Shown here: positions 6,615 to 14,206 of the stretch, piece after piece
Layout of the letters: every line of letters starts with the position of its first letter
Position numbering within the stretch: the first letter of the stretch is position 1
The notes under the pieces: generated by a model
Database searches by the model: none
The model's input: only the letters and a program-made list of their open reading frames with translations
Told to the model about the DNA's origin: nothing
Translations under genes and position numbers: made by a program
Assembly (NCBI GenBank): GCA_947464665.1
Contig: CANHXV010000027.1
Span: 1-16,076, forward strand
Origin: Comamonadaceae bacterium
GTDB taxonomy: Bacteria; Pseudomonadota; Gammaproteobacteria; Burkholderiales; Burkholderiaceae_C
DNA length: 16,076 bases
Direction of reading: 5' to 3'

Positions 6615-7835
6615 TTAACGACGTGGGCTGAGCTTTTGGTAAAGGCCGCCTTGTAAGCGGCCTAATGCTCCGTTCATTTCCAATTGAAACAATTCAGCTT
6701 GCAACTGCGATGTGCTCAAGCCACTTCGCAGTTGTAACTCATCTAGACCCACAGGGTCTTGTCCTAAATAGCCAAGCACCTTCAAAGCAGACGGGTGATG
6801 CAGTGCACTTTCTGTCAAGGTCTCGGGCTCTTCAGATGGGGCCCATAAGTCAGGTGCCGCCGCATTGTGCGCATCAAGTTCGGGCAGGTCTTTCAGCTCT
6901 TCCAAAATATCTTGTGCGCAGTCGACCAGCTTGGCGCCTTGCTTGATGAGGTCATGACACCCTTTTGAGACGGTGGTGTGAATCGAGCCCGGTATGGCAA
7001 ACACTTCTTTGCCCAAGTCCAAGGCTTGTTTGGCTGTAATCAAAGAACCAGAACGCGCTGCGGCCTCGACGACCAGGCAGCCTTGCGACAAGCCAGCGAT
7101 CAGCCGATTGCGTTGTGGAAAATTAGAGGTGATGGGCGGCGTGTTCAATGGGTATTCGCTGATCAACAAGCCATTCGCCGCAATCTCTAGGGCTAAAGCA
7201 TGATTTTGATGCGGATAAACGCGGTCTAAACCTGTGCCCACAACCGCCACGGTGTGCAAGGGACAGTGCGGGTGACCACCTTTTAAGGCGCCTTGGTGCG
7301 CCGCAGTGTCTACGCCTAAGGCCAAGCCAGACACAACCGTGAGACCAGCTTGTGCCAGATGGACGGCAAAGTCGTGTGCATTCAAACGGCCTTGTGGGGT
7401 TGGATTGCGGCTGCCAACTACGGCAATGGCAAGCGGCGCTTGGTTGGAGGGTGGACTGAGACAGCGCAGATACTGTGTTTGCCCTAATACATACAGCAGA
7501 GAAGGCGGGTCGGGGGTGAGCATGAGGCTGCTGGGGTAGTCTTTATCGGCCAAGGTGAGAACTCGCTTGTGCCCGACCTTGGTTGTACCGAGATGAGCCG
7601 GAGTTTGGAGCCACTCCCAGGTGGTCTCTAAAGCAACGTCTAAGCTGGGGGGAACAAGGCGAAGTTGTTGACACATGGCGCCACTTACAAGTGTTTGCAG
7701 TTCACGAGTGCTTTGTTCAAAGATGGCTTCGGGTAAGCCAAACCTATGCAGCAAGGCGCGCGCTGTGACGTTGCCTACACCGGGTGTGAGGCTCAAGCGC
7801 AGCCAGGCCTTTAGACTTTCTCGAGTCGAAACCAT
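6615..7835 (-). CDS. dprA: DNA-processing protein DprA (Smf)
   Basis: A 406-residue protein that binds incoming single-stranded DNA and loads RecA during natural transformation. Order: N-terminal helical SAM-like part with LSLTPGVGNVTARALLHRFG (about 14-33); the Rossmann-type DprA core with VVGSRNPTPQG (139-149), SGLALGVDTAAHQGAL (169-184), YPHQNHALALEI, SEYPLNTPP, FPQRNRLIAGLS and EAAARSGSLITAKQALD; and a C-terminal winged-helix domain (about 345-405). The frame extends to 7895, but ATG 7835 is preferred because it has AGGA upstream and starts directly with the conserved N terminus. It diverges from def, as is common in proteobacteria. Competence of this organism cannot be inferred from dprA alone. 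Confidence 0.94.
   Translation of the reverse strand: MVSTRESLKAWLRLSLTPGVGNVTARALLHRFGLPEAIFEQSTRELQTLVSGAMCQQLRLVPPSLDVALETTWEWLQTPAHLGTTKVGHKRVLTLADKDYPSSLMLTPDPPSLLYVLGQTQYLRCLSPPSNQAPLAIAVVGSRNPTPQGRLNAHDFAVHLAQAGLTVVSGLALGVDTAAHQGALKGGHPHCPLHTVAVVGTGLDRVYPHQNHALALEIAANGLLISEYPLNTPPITSNFPQRNRLIAGLSQGCLVVEAAARSGSLITAKQALDLGKEVFAIPGSIHTTVSKGCHDLIKQGAKLVDCAQDILEELKDLPELDAHNAAAPDLWAPSEEPETLTESALHHPSALKVLGYLGQDPVGLDELQLRSGLSTSQLQAELFQLEMNGALGRLQGGLYQKLSPRR
6643..6663. repeat. Hairpin in the dprA 3' end beyond secF
   Basis: AGGCCGC (6643-6649) and GCGGCCT (6657-6663) give a 7-pair GC-rich stem with a 7-base loop, 35 bases past the secF stop and inside the antisense end of dprA. No T-run follows. 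It might protect or end the secF transcript, but it also encodes DprA residues and could be fortuitous. Confidence 0.35.
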
Positions 7836-7950
7836 TTTTTTCCTAAACAGTGCCCCGCGGATTGGGGAAGGTCGATTTTGGGTACGATTCGTCACTTGGG
7901 CAAGGCTTCTTCAAATTGGCGAAAATAGAGGTATTGCTGAATAAATCACC

Positions 7951-8457
7951 ATGGCACTTTTAAACATCCTTTGCTACCCAGACCCCCGCCTGCACAAGGT
8001 GGCAACTCCTATCACGGTGTTCGACGAGAAGTTGCGAACGCTTGTCGCAGACATGCTTGAGACCATGTACGAGGCACAAGGCGTTGGCTTGGCGGCAACC
8101 CAAGTCAACGTGCACCAGCGCTTGGTGGTGATGGACACCTCTGAAGAACGCAACCAAGCCACGGTATTGATCAACCCAGAAATTACTTGGTACAGCGAAG
8201 AGCGCGTCAAAGGCGAAGAAGGTTGCTTGTCAGTGCCCGGCATTTACGATGGCGTAGAGCGTGCGGTGCATGTGAAGGTCAAAGCTGCCGATGAACATGG
8301 CCAAGTTCGTGAGCTTGAAGCTGAAGGCTTGATGGCGGTCTGCGTACAACACGAGTTGGATCACTTGATGGGCAAGGTGTTTGTTGAATACTTGTCACCG
8401 TTAAAGCGCAATCGCATCAAGACCAAAATGCTCAAAGCCCAAAAAGAAGACGCTTAA
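7951..8457 (+). CDS. def: Peptide deformylase
   Basis: A 168-residue metalloenzyme that removes the formyl group from the N-terminal methionine of new proteins. All three family motifs are intact: GVGLAATQ (44-51), EGCLSVPG (90-97, metal ligand Cys92) and QHELDH (133-138, ligands His134 and His138, catalytic Glu135). This spacing and length match E. coli Def. The ribosome site is weak. The 115-base gap to the divergent dprA start must hold promoters for both, but I could not pick a convincing one. It leads an operon with fmt, 21 bases downstream. Confidence 0.97.
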   Translation: MALLNILCYPDPRLHKVATPITVFDEKLRTLVADMLETMYEAQGVGLAATQVNVHQRLVVMDTSEERNQATVLINPEITWYSEERVKGEEGCLSVPGIYDGVERAVHVKVKAADEHGQVRELEAEGLMAVCVQHELDHLMGKVFVEYLSPLKRNRIKTKMLKAQKEDA

Positions 8458-8478
8458 ACTTACATTGAAAGAATCTGT

Positions 8479-9441
8479 ATGCGCGTGATTTTCGCGGGCA
8501 CGCCCGAATTTGCCCGCAGCGCATTGGCCGCACTGCATGCGGAAGGACATCAGGTCGTTGGTGTGTTCACGCAGCCCGACAGGCCTGCAGGTCGAGGCAT
8601 GAAGCTGCAAGCTTCGGCCGTGAAGCAGTTTGCACTTTCAAAGGGGCTGACCCTCGTTCAGCCGCACAGCCTGAAATTGGAGGGCAAGTACCCTGATGAA
8701 GCAAACGCGGCCCGAACCTTCATTTCAAACGCTCAAGCCGATGTCATGGTCGTTGCAGCTTATGGCTTGATATTGCCGCAGTGGGTCCTGGATGCACCGC
8801 GCTATGGCTGTCTGAATATTCATGCCTCACTGCTACCCAGGTGGCGAGGTGCTGCACCCATTCACCGCGCCATTGAGGCTGGAGATGCTCAAACCGGTGT
8901 GACCATCATGCAAATGGATGCAGGACTTGATACGGGTGACATGTTGCTTGAAGAAAGGTGCCCTATCAGTCCTCATGACACCACTGCCAGTTTGCAAGAC
9001 AAGTTGGCTGTGATCGGCGCTCGAATGATTGTGAATGCACTCTCTCAAGCAGGCCACTTCAAACCTCTCAAGCAGCCGCTTGCGGGTGTGACTTACGCCC
9101 ACAAAATTGAAAAAGCTGAGGCGCGCATTGATTGGACACAAACGGCGCAAGTGTTGGCTCAACGTGTCCGAGCATTTGACCCGTTCCCAGGTATGACATG
9201 GCAATGGGGCGACGAAGTCATCAAGGTCTGGCAAGCGCACGCTGAGTCATGGCCGCTTGAAAATTCTCAACGCAACGAACCAGGAACTTTGCTCAGTGTG
9301 CAAGAAGAAGGCCTGAGAGTGGCTTGCGGTGAAGGTGTTTTATGTCTCACGCAATTTCAAAAGGCGGGTGGCAAACGCCAAGCAGCAGCAGACTTTGTGC
9401 GAAGTTTCAAAGGGCAGGCGGGCGATGTTTTTCAAAGCTGA
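8479..9441 (+). CDS. fmt: Methionyl-tRNA formyltransferase
   Basis: A 320-residue cytosolic enzyme that formylates initiator Met-tRNA using 10-formyl-tetrahydrofolate, the counterpart of Def. The N-terminal Rossmann domain starts MRVIFAGTPEFA; the folate site contains NIHASLLPRWRGAAPIHRAI with catalytic Asn113 and His115, and Asp151 in MDAGLDTGDM, all at the expected spacing. The C-terminal OB-like domain (about 205-315) has KIEKAEARIDW and RAFDPFPG. Length is normal. Its last 17 bases overlap the start of azlC in another frame, so the two are probably translationally coupled. Confidence 0.97.
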   Translation: MRVIFAGTPEFARSALAALHAEGHQVVGVFTQPDRPAGRGMKLQASAVKQFALSKGLTLVQPHSLKLEGKYPDEANAARTFISNAQADVMVVAAYGLILPQWVLDAPRYGCLNIHASLLPRWRGAAPIHRAIEAGDAQTGVTIMQMDAGLDTGDMLLEERCPISPHDTTASLQDKLAVIGARMIVNALSQAGHFKPLKQPLAGVTYAHKIEKAEARIDWTQTAQVLAQRVRAFDPFPGMTWQWGDEVIKVWQAHAESWPLENSQRNEPGTLLSVQEEGLRVACGEGVLCLTQFQKAGGKRQAAADFVRSFKGQAGDVFQS

Positions 9442-10159
9442 AAATTACCGTCATCCCGCCTTCATGGAGGCTGTGCGTGACGCGGCACCCCAAGCACCAG
9501 GCCTTGCTGCGTGGGGCTTAATGACCGGCGTGGCCATGGTGAATTCTGGCTTGAGTGTGTTTGAGTCCATTGCCATGACGCTGTTTGTGTATGCGGGTAG
9601 TTCGCAATTGGCGGCCTTGCCGTTGATCGCTGTGGGCGCGCCTGCTTGGGTGATTGTGGCCACAGGCTTTTGCGTGAACTTGCGTTTCATGGTTTTCAGT
9701 TTGCATTTGCGTCAATACCTCATGCATTTGCCGCGCCTTGAAAGGATGGTGCACGGCTATCTCACGGCCGATATCAGTTATGTGTTGTTCACACAGCGAT
9801 TTGCAAATCCCAGCAAAGACCCTGCAGATCAATTGGCACAAGCAGCATCTCTGGCAGGTAACACTTGCATGATGTGGGTGAGTTGGATTTCTGCCAGTTT
9901 TGCTGGTATTTTTTTGGCCAACATCATTCCGACTTCTTGGGGCTTGGGCTTTGCGGGAACCTTGTGTTTGGTGGGCATCTTGTGTTCACTGGCCAACACG
10001 CACATGCGAATCTTTGCAGCAGGTGTGGCTGCTACCACCGCTATTGCGGCGTACCACTTGCCTTTGAAATTCAACATCGTCATGGCCATTGGTGTGGCCG
10101 TCATTTTAAGCATGAGTCTGGAGCGTTTCCAAAAAACGCGTGAAGGACACACTTCATGA
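9425..10159 (+). CDS. azlC: AzlC family branched-chain amino-acid exporter, large subunit
   Basis: A 244-residue polytopic membrane protein. Family landmarks: RDAAPQAPGLAAWGLMTGVAMVNSGLS near the N terminus, FVYAGSSQLAALPLI (about 58-72), CVNLRFMVFSLHLRQYL (about 83-99) and HGYLTADISYVLF. AzlC with AzlD exports branched-chain amino acids and analogues; the AzlC/AzlD pair is also called BrnF/BrnE or LIV-E. The start at 9425 lies inside the fmt end, with AGGGCAGG upstream; a later ATG at 9464 would remove the overlap but lose 13 N-terminal residues. Followed by azlD with an ATGA overlap, so both are co-expressed. The exact substrate is not shown by sequence. Confidence 0.88.
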   Translation: MFFKAENYRHPAFMEAVRDAAPQAPGLAAWGLMTGVAMVNSGLSVFESIAMTLFVYAGSSQLAALPLIAVGAPAWVIVATGFCVNLRFMVFSLHLRQYLMHLPRLERMVHGYLTADISYVLFTQRFANPSKDPADQLAQAASLAGNTCMMWVSWISASFAGIFLANIIPTSWGLGFAGTLCLVGILCSLANTHMRIFAAGVAATTAIAAYHLPLKFNIVMAIGVAVILSMSLERFQKTREGHTS

Positions 10160-10500
10160 GCTTTCTTGAGGGTACCGATTTTTGGACTTTGACCGTGATA
10201 GCAGGTTTGACGGGCGTCACCATTCTCACGCGCAGTTTCTTTTTCTTTTCAAGCGAAGAATGGACCTTGCCCGACTGGGCCCAGCGCGGTTTGCAATATG
10301 CACCCATTGCGGCCATGGCTGCTGTTGTCTTACCCGAGATCCTGATGCAGCAGGGACAGTTTTTGCACACCTGGATGGATGCAAGGTGGATGGGTGCTGC
10401 TGTAGGTGCTGCCGTTTATTTCTGGCGCCGCAATGTGCTATTGACCATTGTGGCGGGCATGTTGGCCTATTTGCCATTGCATTTGCTTTTGGGTTGGTGA
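10156..10500 (+). CDS. azlD: AzlD family exporter small subunit
   Basis: A 114-residue hydrophobic protein with about four helices, the usual size for AzlD. It contains the typical RSFFFFSSEEWTLPDWAQRG and LQYAPIAAMAAVVLPEIL segments. Its ATG overlaps the azlC stop (ATGA), with GAAGGA about 10 bases upstream. Small partner of the two-component exporter. It ends the def-fmt-azlC-azlD series. Confidence 0.87.
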   Translation: MSFLEGTDFWTLTVIAGLTGVTILTRSFFFFSSEEWTLPDWAQRGLQYAPIAAMAAVVLPEILMQQGQFLHTWMDARWMGAAVGAAVYFWRRNVLLTIVAGMLAYLPLHLLLGW

Positions 10501-10501
10501 G

Positions 10502-10518
10502 TGCGGTAAGTTTCCGCA
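10502..10518 (+). terminator. Weak hairpin after azlD
   Basis: TGCGG (10502-10506) and CCGCA (10514-10518) form a 5-pair stem with a 7-base loop directly after the azlD stop. Only AGTTT follows, so termination would be inefficient and some readthrough into pgk is possible. Confidence 0.3.
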
Positions 10519-10599
10519 AGTTTGCAGGTCTAAAATTCTGTTTCTTTCTAAAAGTCGCCAAGTGCTTCTGGTTCATCCTCGTCATTCAAAAGAGCATTC

Positions 10600-11790
10600 A
10601 TGAACGTTATTCGTTTTTCAGATTTGTGCCAACAAGGCAAGGTCAAAGACCAGCGTGTTTTCATTCGCGCTGATTTGAATGTCCCGCAAAACGATGCCGG
10701 CAACATCACAGAAGACACGCGGATTCGCGCCTCTCTACCCTGTATTCAAATGGCCCTCGATGCCGGCGCTGCTGTCATGGTGACAAGTCACTTGGGCCGC
10801 CCCACTGAAGGCGAATTCAAACCAGAAGATTCGTTGGCACCTGTTGCCAAAAGAATGGCCGAATTGCTAGGGCGCGATATCGCCCTGAAAGCCAATTGGG
10901 TGGAAGGTGTTGACGTGGTTGCAGGCCAAGTGGTCTTGCTTGAAAACTGCCGCGTGAACAAGGGTGAGAAGAAAAACAACCCAGAGCTGGCTCAAAAAAT
11001 GGCCGCACTCTGCGATATTTTTGTGAACGACGCCTTTGGTACGGCACATCGCGCTGAAGGCACCACTTATGGCATCGCCGAATACGCCAAAGTGGCGTGT
11101 GCGGGCCCTTTGCTGGCTGCAGAAATTGACGCCATCACCAAAGCCTTGGCGCATCCTGCACGCCCCTTGGCCGCCATTGTGGCTGGCAGCAAAGTGTCTA
11201 CCAAGCTGACTATTTTGAAGAGCTTGGCCGACAAAGTGGACCAGCTGATTGTGGGGGGCGGCATTGCCAATACGTTCATGTTGGCGGCAGGCTTGAAAAT
11301 TGGCAAAAGTTTGGCGGAGCCAGACTTGTTGGATGAAGCCCGAGCCGTCATTGCGATCATGAAAGCTCGAGGCGCAGATGTGCCCATTCCCACCGATGTG
11401 GTCACAGCCAAAACTTTTTCAGCAGAGGCTGTGGCCACTGTGAAGAAGGCCACAGAGGTGGCAGATGACGATTTGATTTTGGACATTGGACCCGAAACGG
11501 CTGCCAGGTTGGCGGCGCAACTGAAACAGGCTGGCACCATTGTTTGGAACGGCCCGTTGGGCGTGTTTGAGATGGCCGCCTTTGAAAATGGCACGCGCGT
11601 GATTGCACAAGCCATTGCAGAATCTAAAGCTTTTAGCATCGCCGGAGGTGGCGACACCTTGGCGGCCATCGCCAAGTACGGCATTGAAAAACAAGTGGGC
11701 TACATCTCCACCGGTGGCGGTGCTTTCTTAGAAATCTTAGAAGGCAAAACATTGCCTGCCTTTGAGATTTTGACGCGGCGAGCACAATGA
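10600..11790 (+). CDS. pgk: Phosphoglycerate kinase
   Basis: A 396-residue cytosolic glycolytic enzyme that transfers the 1-phosphate of 1,3-bisphosphoglycerate to ADP. Landmarks: the substrate-binding RADLNVP (23-29), TSHLGRPTEG (about 66-75), ENCRVNKGEKKN, FVNDAFGTAHRAE, the hinge and nucleotide part VAGSKVSTKL, WNGPLGVFE and the terminal GGGDTLAAI (about 349). Length and motifs are normal. The 99-base gap after azlD must hold any dedicated promoter; none stands out. It ends at a strong bidirectional terminator. Confidence 0.97.
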   Translation: MNVIRFSDLCQQGKVKDQRVFIRADLNVPQNDAGNITEDTRIRASLPCIQMALDAGAAVMVTSHLGRPTEGEFKPEDSLAPVAKRMAELLGRDIALKANWVEGVDVVAGQVVLLENCRVNKGEKKNNPELAQKMAALCDIFVNDAFGTAHRAEGTTYGIAEYAKVACAGPLLAAEIDAITKALAHPARPLAAIVAGSKVSTKLTILKSLADKVDQLIVGGGIANTFMLAAGLKIGKSLAEPDLLDEARAVIAIMKARGADVPIPTDVVTAKTFSAEAVATVKKATEVADDDLILDIGPETAARLAAQLKQAGTIVWNGPLGVFEMAAFENGTRVIAQAIAESKAFSIAGGGDTLAAIAKYGIEKQVGYISTGGGAFLEILEGKTLPAFEILTRRAQ

Positions 11791-11819
11791 AAAAACGCTT
11801 CGTGAGAAGCAGTTTTTTT
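11790..11819. terminator. Bidirectional intrinsic terminator between pgk and the desaturase gene
   Basis: GCTTC (11797-11801), loop GTGA, GAAGC (11806-11810). On the plus strand a run of seven T follows (11813-11819). On the minus strand the A-run at 11790-11795 gives six T. Flanking A/T tracts can extend the stem. It should end pgk transcription and also transcription of the opposing desaturase gene, whose stop is about 45 bases away. Confidence 0.85.
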
Positions 11820-11864
11820 ATGACTTGACTTGACCCTCAGGCCGAATTCAAAAGGCTTAAATGC

Positions 11865-12974
11865 TTAAGACTTAGAAGGCAAGTTGCCCCGCACAGGACT
11901 GGTCATGTGGCCTTGAAAATCGGTCCAACATTCGCGTGTGAAGTCATACAGCTTACAAGCTTTGGCTGTCTTGAAATACCAGCCCCAAGAGAAGGGCTGA
12001 ACAATGATGCGGCCAGGCAACATTTCTTCCAACTTGGCTTGCGCTTGCTTTAAGCGATAGAGCGGAATGCTCATGTCCACATGATGCGCTGTGTGCTCCA
12101 TGATGTGGTGCACCATGTTGCCAATTTTCATGGGAAAAGTGAGGTGCACGGTGGTGGATACAAAGGGCTGGGCTTTGGTCCACGCCGATTTGTCGTTGTG
12201 CCAAGACACGCGCACATGGGTGTGGTGTACATACACCACGAAACCAATCATGGTATTCCAGAACAAGAAGGGCACCAGCACGCCCATGAGCAATGTAAGC
12301 CAAACAGATTGTCCGGTAGCCCCCGCTGCATAGCCCATCACGCCAATCCAGAGCAAACCAAACGCGGTGACCAACAAGCTGTCTTTGAAGAAGATGGGGC
12401 GGCGCGTGGGCATGTGTGTTGTGTTGGGAAAGAACTCGCGCTTCCACCAAATTTCAACGAGGTAATACAAACCGGGAGCCCAGCCACTGCGGTAAATGTA
12501 TTGCATCAAGCGGCCAACGGGGCCGAGCGCCGCAAATTCTTCCGCCGTGAGCGGCGTCCAAACAAAGTCAACACCTTTCAAGTTGGTGTAGCCATGGTGT
12601 ACCACATTGTGGCCGGTGTCCCACAGGCTAAAAGGCGTGAGCGAGTACAAGAAAGCGTAACGGCCAATCCATTTGTTCAATTCGCGATGCGGTGTGAGGC
12701 TTTGGTGACAAGCATCATGGCCAATGATGAACAAACGGCCAATGACAAAACCAGCCGCAGAACCGCACAAGAGTTTGAGCCACACAGATTCGACCCAGAC
12801 TGTGCCTGCCACCAGGCCCATGAACAAGGCGGTGTCAACCAGCAACAGAACAAAGGCGCGCAACGTGGAGCGATCAGACAGGGGCTTAAGCCACTCGCGA
12901 ATGATTTTGCGATGCGGCATGTCCTGATCTGGCGGAATCGGGTGCAAATTTTCAGGTGTGGCGTTTGTAGTCAT
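11865..12974 (-). CDS. Membrane fatty-acid desaturase (delta-12-like)
   Basis: A 369-residue di-iron membrane enzyme of the fatty acid desaturase family. The three histidine boxes are intact: HDACH (86-90), HNVVHH (122-127) and HTAHH (294-298), with the additional HH of HHIMEH just before the last. Four membrane helices are expected, at about 40-60, 66-84 and two between about 205 and 255. The segment RLFIIGHDACHQS and overall size resemble DesA/omega-6-type acyl-lipid desaturases rather than the short acyl-CoA delta-9 type, but regiospecificity is inferred. ATG 12974 has no clear ribosome site; Met19 (12920) is an alternative start. Transcribed against pgk and divergent from the NiCoT gene. 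It may adjust membrane fluidity, for example in cold. Confidence 0.88.
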   Translation of the reverse strand: MTTNATPENLHPIPPDQDMPHRKIIREWLKPLSDRSTLRAFVLLLVDTALFMGLVAGTVWVESVWLKLLCGSAAGFVIGRLFIIGHDACHQSLTPHRELNKWIGRYAFLYSLTPFSLWDTGHNVVHHGYTNLKGVDFVWTPLTAEEFAALGPVGRLMQYIYRSGWAPGLYYLVEIWWKREFFPNTTHMPTRRPIFFKDSLLVTAFGLLWIGVMGYAAGATGQSVWLTLLMGVLVPFLFWNTMIGFVVYVHHTHVRVSWHNDKSAWTKAQPFVSTTVHLTFPMKIGNMVHHIMEHTAHHVDMSIPLYRLKQAQAKLEEMLPGRIIVQPFSWGWYFKTAKACKLYDFTRECWTDFQGHMTSPVRGNLPSKS

Positions 12975-13098
12975 AAATAAGCGAAAAGCTCAAGGCGCAG
13001 GAGCGGTGCTGAGATGCCATCAAAATAGATACCCCGAGTCTAAACGGAGTGGCTTTTCCCGTGAGTGACATGGGTCAATGGCAGTGCAATGGAAGTTT

Positions 13099-13139
13099 GC
13101 TAGGGGAATCCTACGCAGATTGTAAGGAAATCCCTAAGC
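13099..13139. repeat. Imperfect hairpin upstream of the NiCoT gene
   Basis: GCTAGGGGAATCCT (13099-13112) faces AGGAAATCCCTAAGC (13125-13139). Pairing gives GCT, AGGG plus a G-T pair, two A-A mismatches, then TCCT, with one bulged A and a 12-base loop. It lies upstream of the candidate -10 at 13215, so it may be an operator-like dyad or a structure in a longer leader. Function unknown. Confidence 0.4.
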
Positions 13140-13214
13140 TTTCCAAACGTTTTGTTCTTTTTTGGGGGGGCCTCAGAGCCTGTGAGCGCTCGTGTGTAAA
13201 GCCCTTGATGACCC

Positions 13215-13220
13215 TATGAT
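13215..13220 (+). promoter_or_regulatory. Candidate -10 element for the NiCoT transporter gene
   Basis: TATGAT matches five of six -10 positions. It would give a leader of about 60 bases. The hexamer 17 bases upstream (GTGTGT) is a poor -35, so confidence is low. Confidence 0.28.
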
Positions 13221-13289
13221 CTGGGCTAGTTTTGTCTGTTTGAAGCGGCTGCTGAAGAGTTTGACCCCGAATTGGTAGAAAATCACACC

Positions 13290-14105
13290 ATGGATTTGCA
13301 CACCTCTTCACTGCTCGCCACGTCAGGGTTGTTGCTGGCTTTGGGCTTTCGGCATGGCCTTGACCCAGACCACATTGCGGTGGTTGATGGCATGACTCGC
13401 CTGCGTCAGAACGGCAGCGCATATTGGAAAGCGCGCCTTACCGGATTTCAATTCGCAGTGGGTCACAGCCTCACCATTTTGCTGGCAACCTTTGTTTTCT
13501 ATCTTTATGGGGTTCAGTTGCCAGAATGGTTAGATGCTGTGGGACTTTGGATTTCAACGTTTTTCTTGTTGTGGTTGGCCTTCCGAAATTTCAAGTTTTG
13601 TTTTTCAGCCAGTGAGGATCACCACCATGCTGGAAGCCCGCTTCAGCGCAAAGTTCTGCAAGCCTTGGGGCCGTTTGCTCACCCTATGGGCGTAGGTTTT
13701 GGATTCGCCATTTCATTTGATTCTTTGGCGCAAGCTGGACTGATGGCAGCCAAAGGCCATGAGTTGGGCGGTTTCTTTGCCATTTTCGCCATGGCAGTGA
13801 GTTTTGGTACAGGCATGATCCTGGCTGATACGAGCAATGGTTTGCTCATGCACTGGTTGGTCAATCGGAGCAACCAGTTGGCACATCGGGCGGGCCGAAT
13901 TATGAGCGGCGTTGTGGCGACGCTTTCACTGATTGTCGTAGCCGTTGGCCACAGTAGCCAGCACTTTACCAACTTGGAAGAAATTTGGGATGCTTGGGGT
14001 GGCTACATTGGCATTGGCGTCACCGGCATTGCCGTGTTGGTTTACTTGGTAAGCGCCCGCATCTGCAAGTCAAAGAATTTCAACTCGATTGAATCGGTGA
14101 GTTAG
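13290..14105 (+). CDS. NiCoT-family nickel/cobalt transporter (HoxN/HupN/NixA/NhlF type)
   Basis: A 271-residue inner-membrane protein with about seven to eight helices. The family signature in helix II is present: RHGLDPDHIAVVDG with the HX4DH metal motif at His22, Asp27 and His28. Other family landmarks are GHSLTILLATF (the GHS motif), VGFGFAISFDSLAQAGLM in the position of LGFDTATE, and GTGMILADTSNGLLMHW in the position of GMxLMDTxDG. A cytosolic loop carries EDHHH. Members take up Ni2+ or Co2+ with high affinity; the substrate cannot be read from sequence. It is shorter than classical NiCoTs (about 330-350). TTG 13272 is in frame, but ATG 13290 is preferred. The visible user of such a metal here is the cobalt nitrile hydratase about 10 kb to the left. 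Confidence 0.86.
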   Translation: MDLHTSSLLATSGLLLALGFRHGLDPDHIAVVDGMTRLRQNGSAYWKARLTGFQFAVGHSLTILLATFVFYLYGVQLPEWLDAVGLWISTFFLLWLAFRNFKFCFSASEDHHHAGSPLQRKVLQALGPFAHPMGVGFGFAISFDSLAQAGLMAAKGHELGGFFAIFAMAVSFGTGMILADTSNGLLMHWLVNRSNQLAHRAGRIMSGVVATLSLIVVAVGHSSQHFTNLEEIWDAWGGYIGIGVTGIAVLVYLVSARICKSKNFNSIESVS

Positions 14106-14206
14106 CGAAAAAGCAGGCTACAGCGGCGGCAACTGAAAATATGTTGTCCTTGTGTCACTGATTTCGTGGGAAAATTGAAATCAAATGACAACGGAGACTT
14201 GTTCAC

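Larger units (their letters stand above)
12975..13289. other. 315-base intergenic region between divergent desaturase and NiCoT genes
   Basis: No convincing gene is seen here. It must hold the promoters of both divergent genes. Items visible: an imperfect hairpin at 13099-13139, a T6-G7 tract at 13158-13170, the palindrome GAGCGCTC just after it, and a TATGAT at 13215-13220. I looked for a cobalamin riboswitch or a NikR-type operator, as may precede cobalt or nickel transporters, and saw neither. Confidence 0.6.

Noticed and set aside
11067..11684. 205-codon open frame antisense to pgk
   Set aside because: It lies entirely within a well-conserved phosphoglycerate kinase and has low-complexity Ala/Ser-rich composition typical of a reversed coding strand.
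12081..12980. Long open frame (299 codons) on the plus strand opposite the desaturase gene
   Set aside because: It is fully antisense to a gene with three intact histidine boxes, and its translation shows no recognisable family or membrane pattern. It is a shadow of codon bias.
12975..13289. Cobalamin riboswitch or NikR operator ahead of the NiCoT gene
   Set aside because: I searched by eye for the conserved B12-box core and for a GTATGA-type palindrome and found neither. A covariance-model search would settle it.
13111..13422. 103-codon minus-strand frame covering part of the desaturase/NiCoT gap
   Set aside because: It runs antisense across the start of the NiCoT gene, has no recognisable domain, and the intergenic portion contains the hairpin and homopolymer tract.
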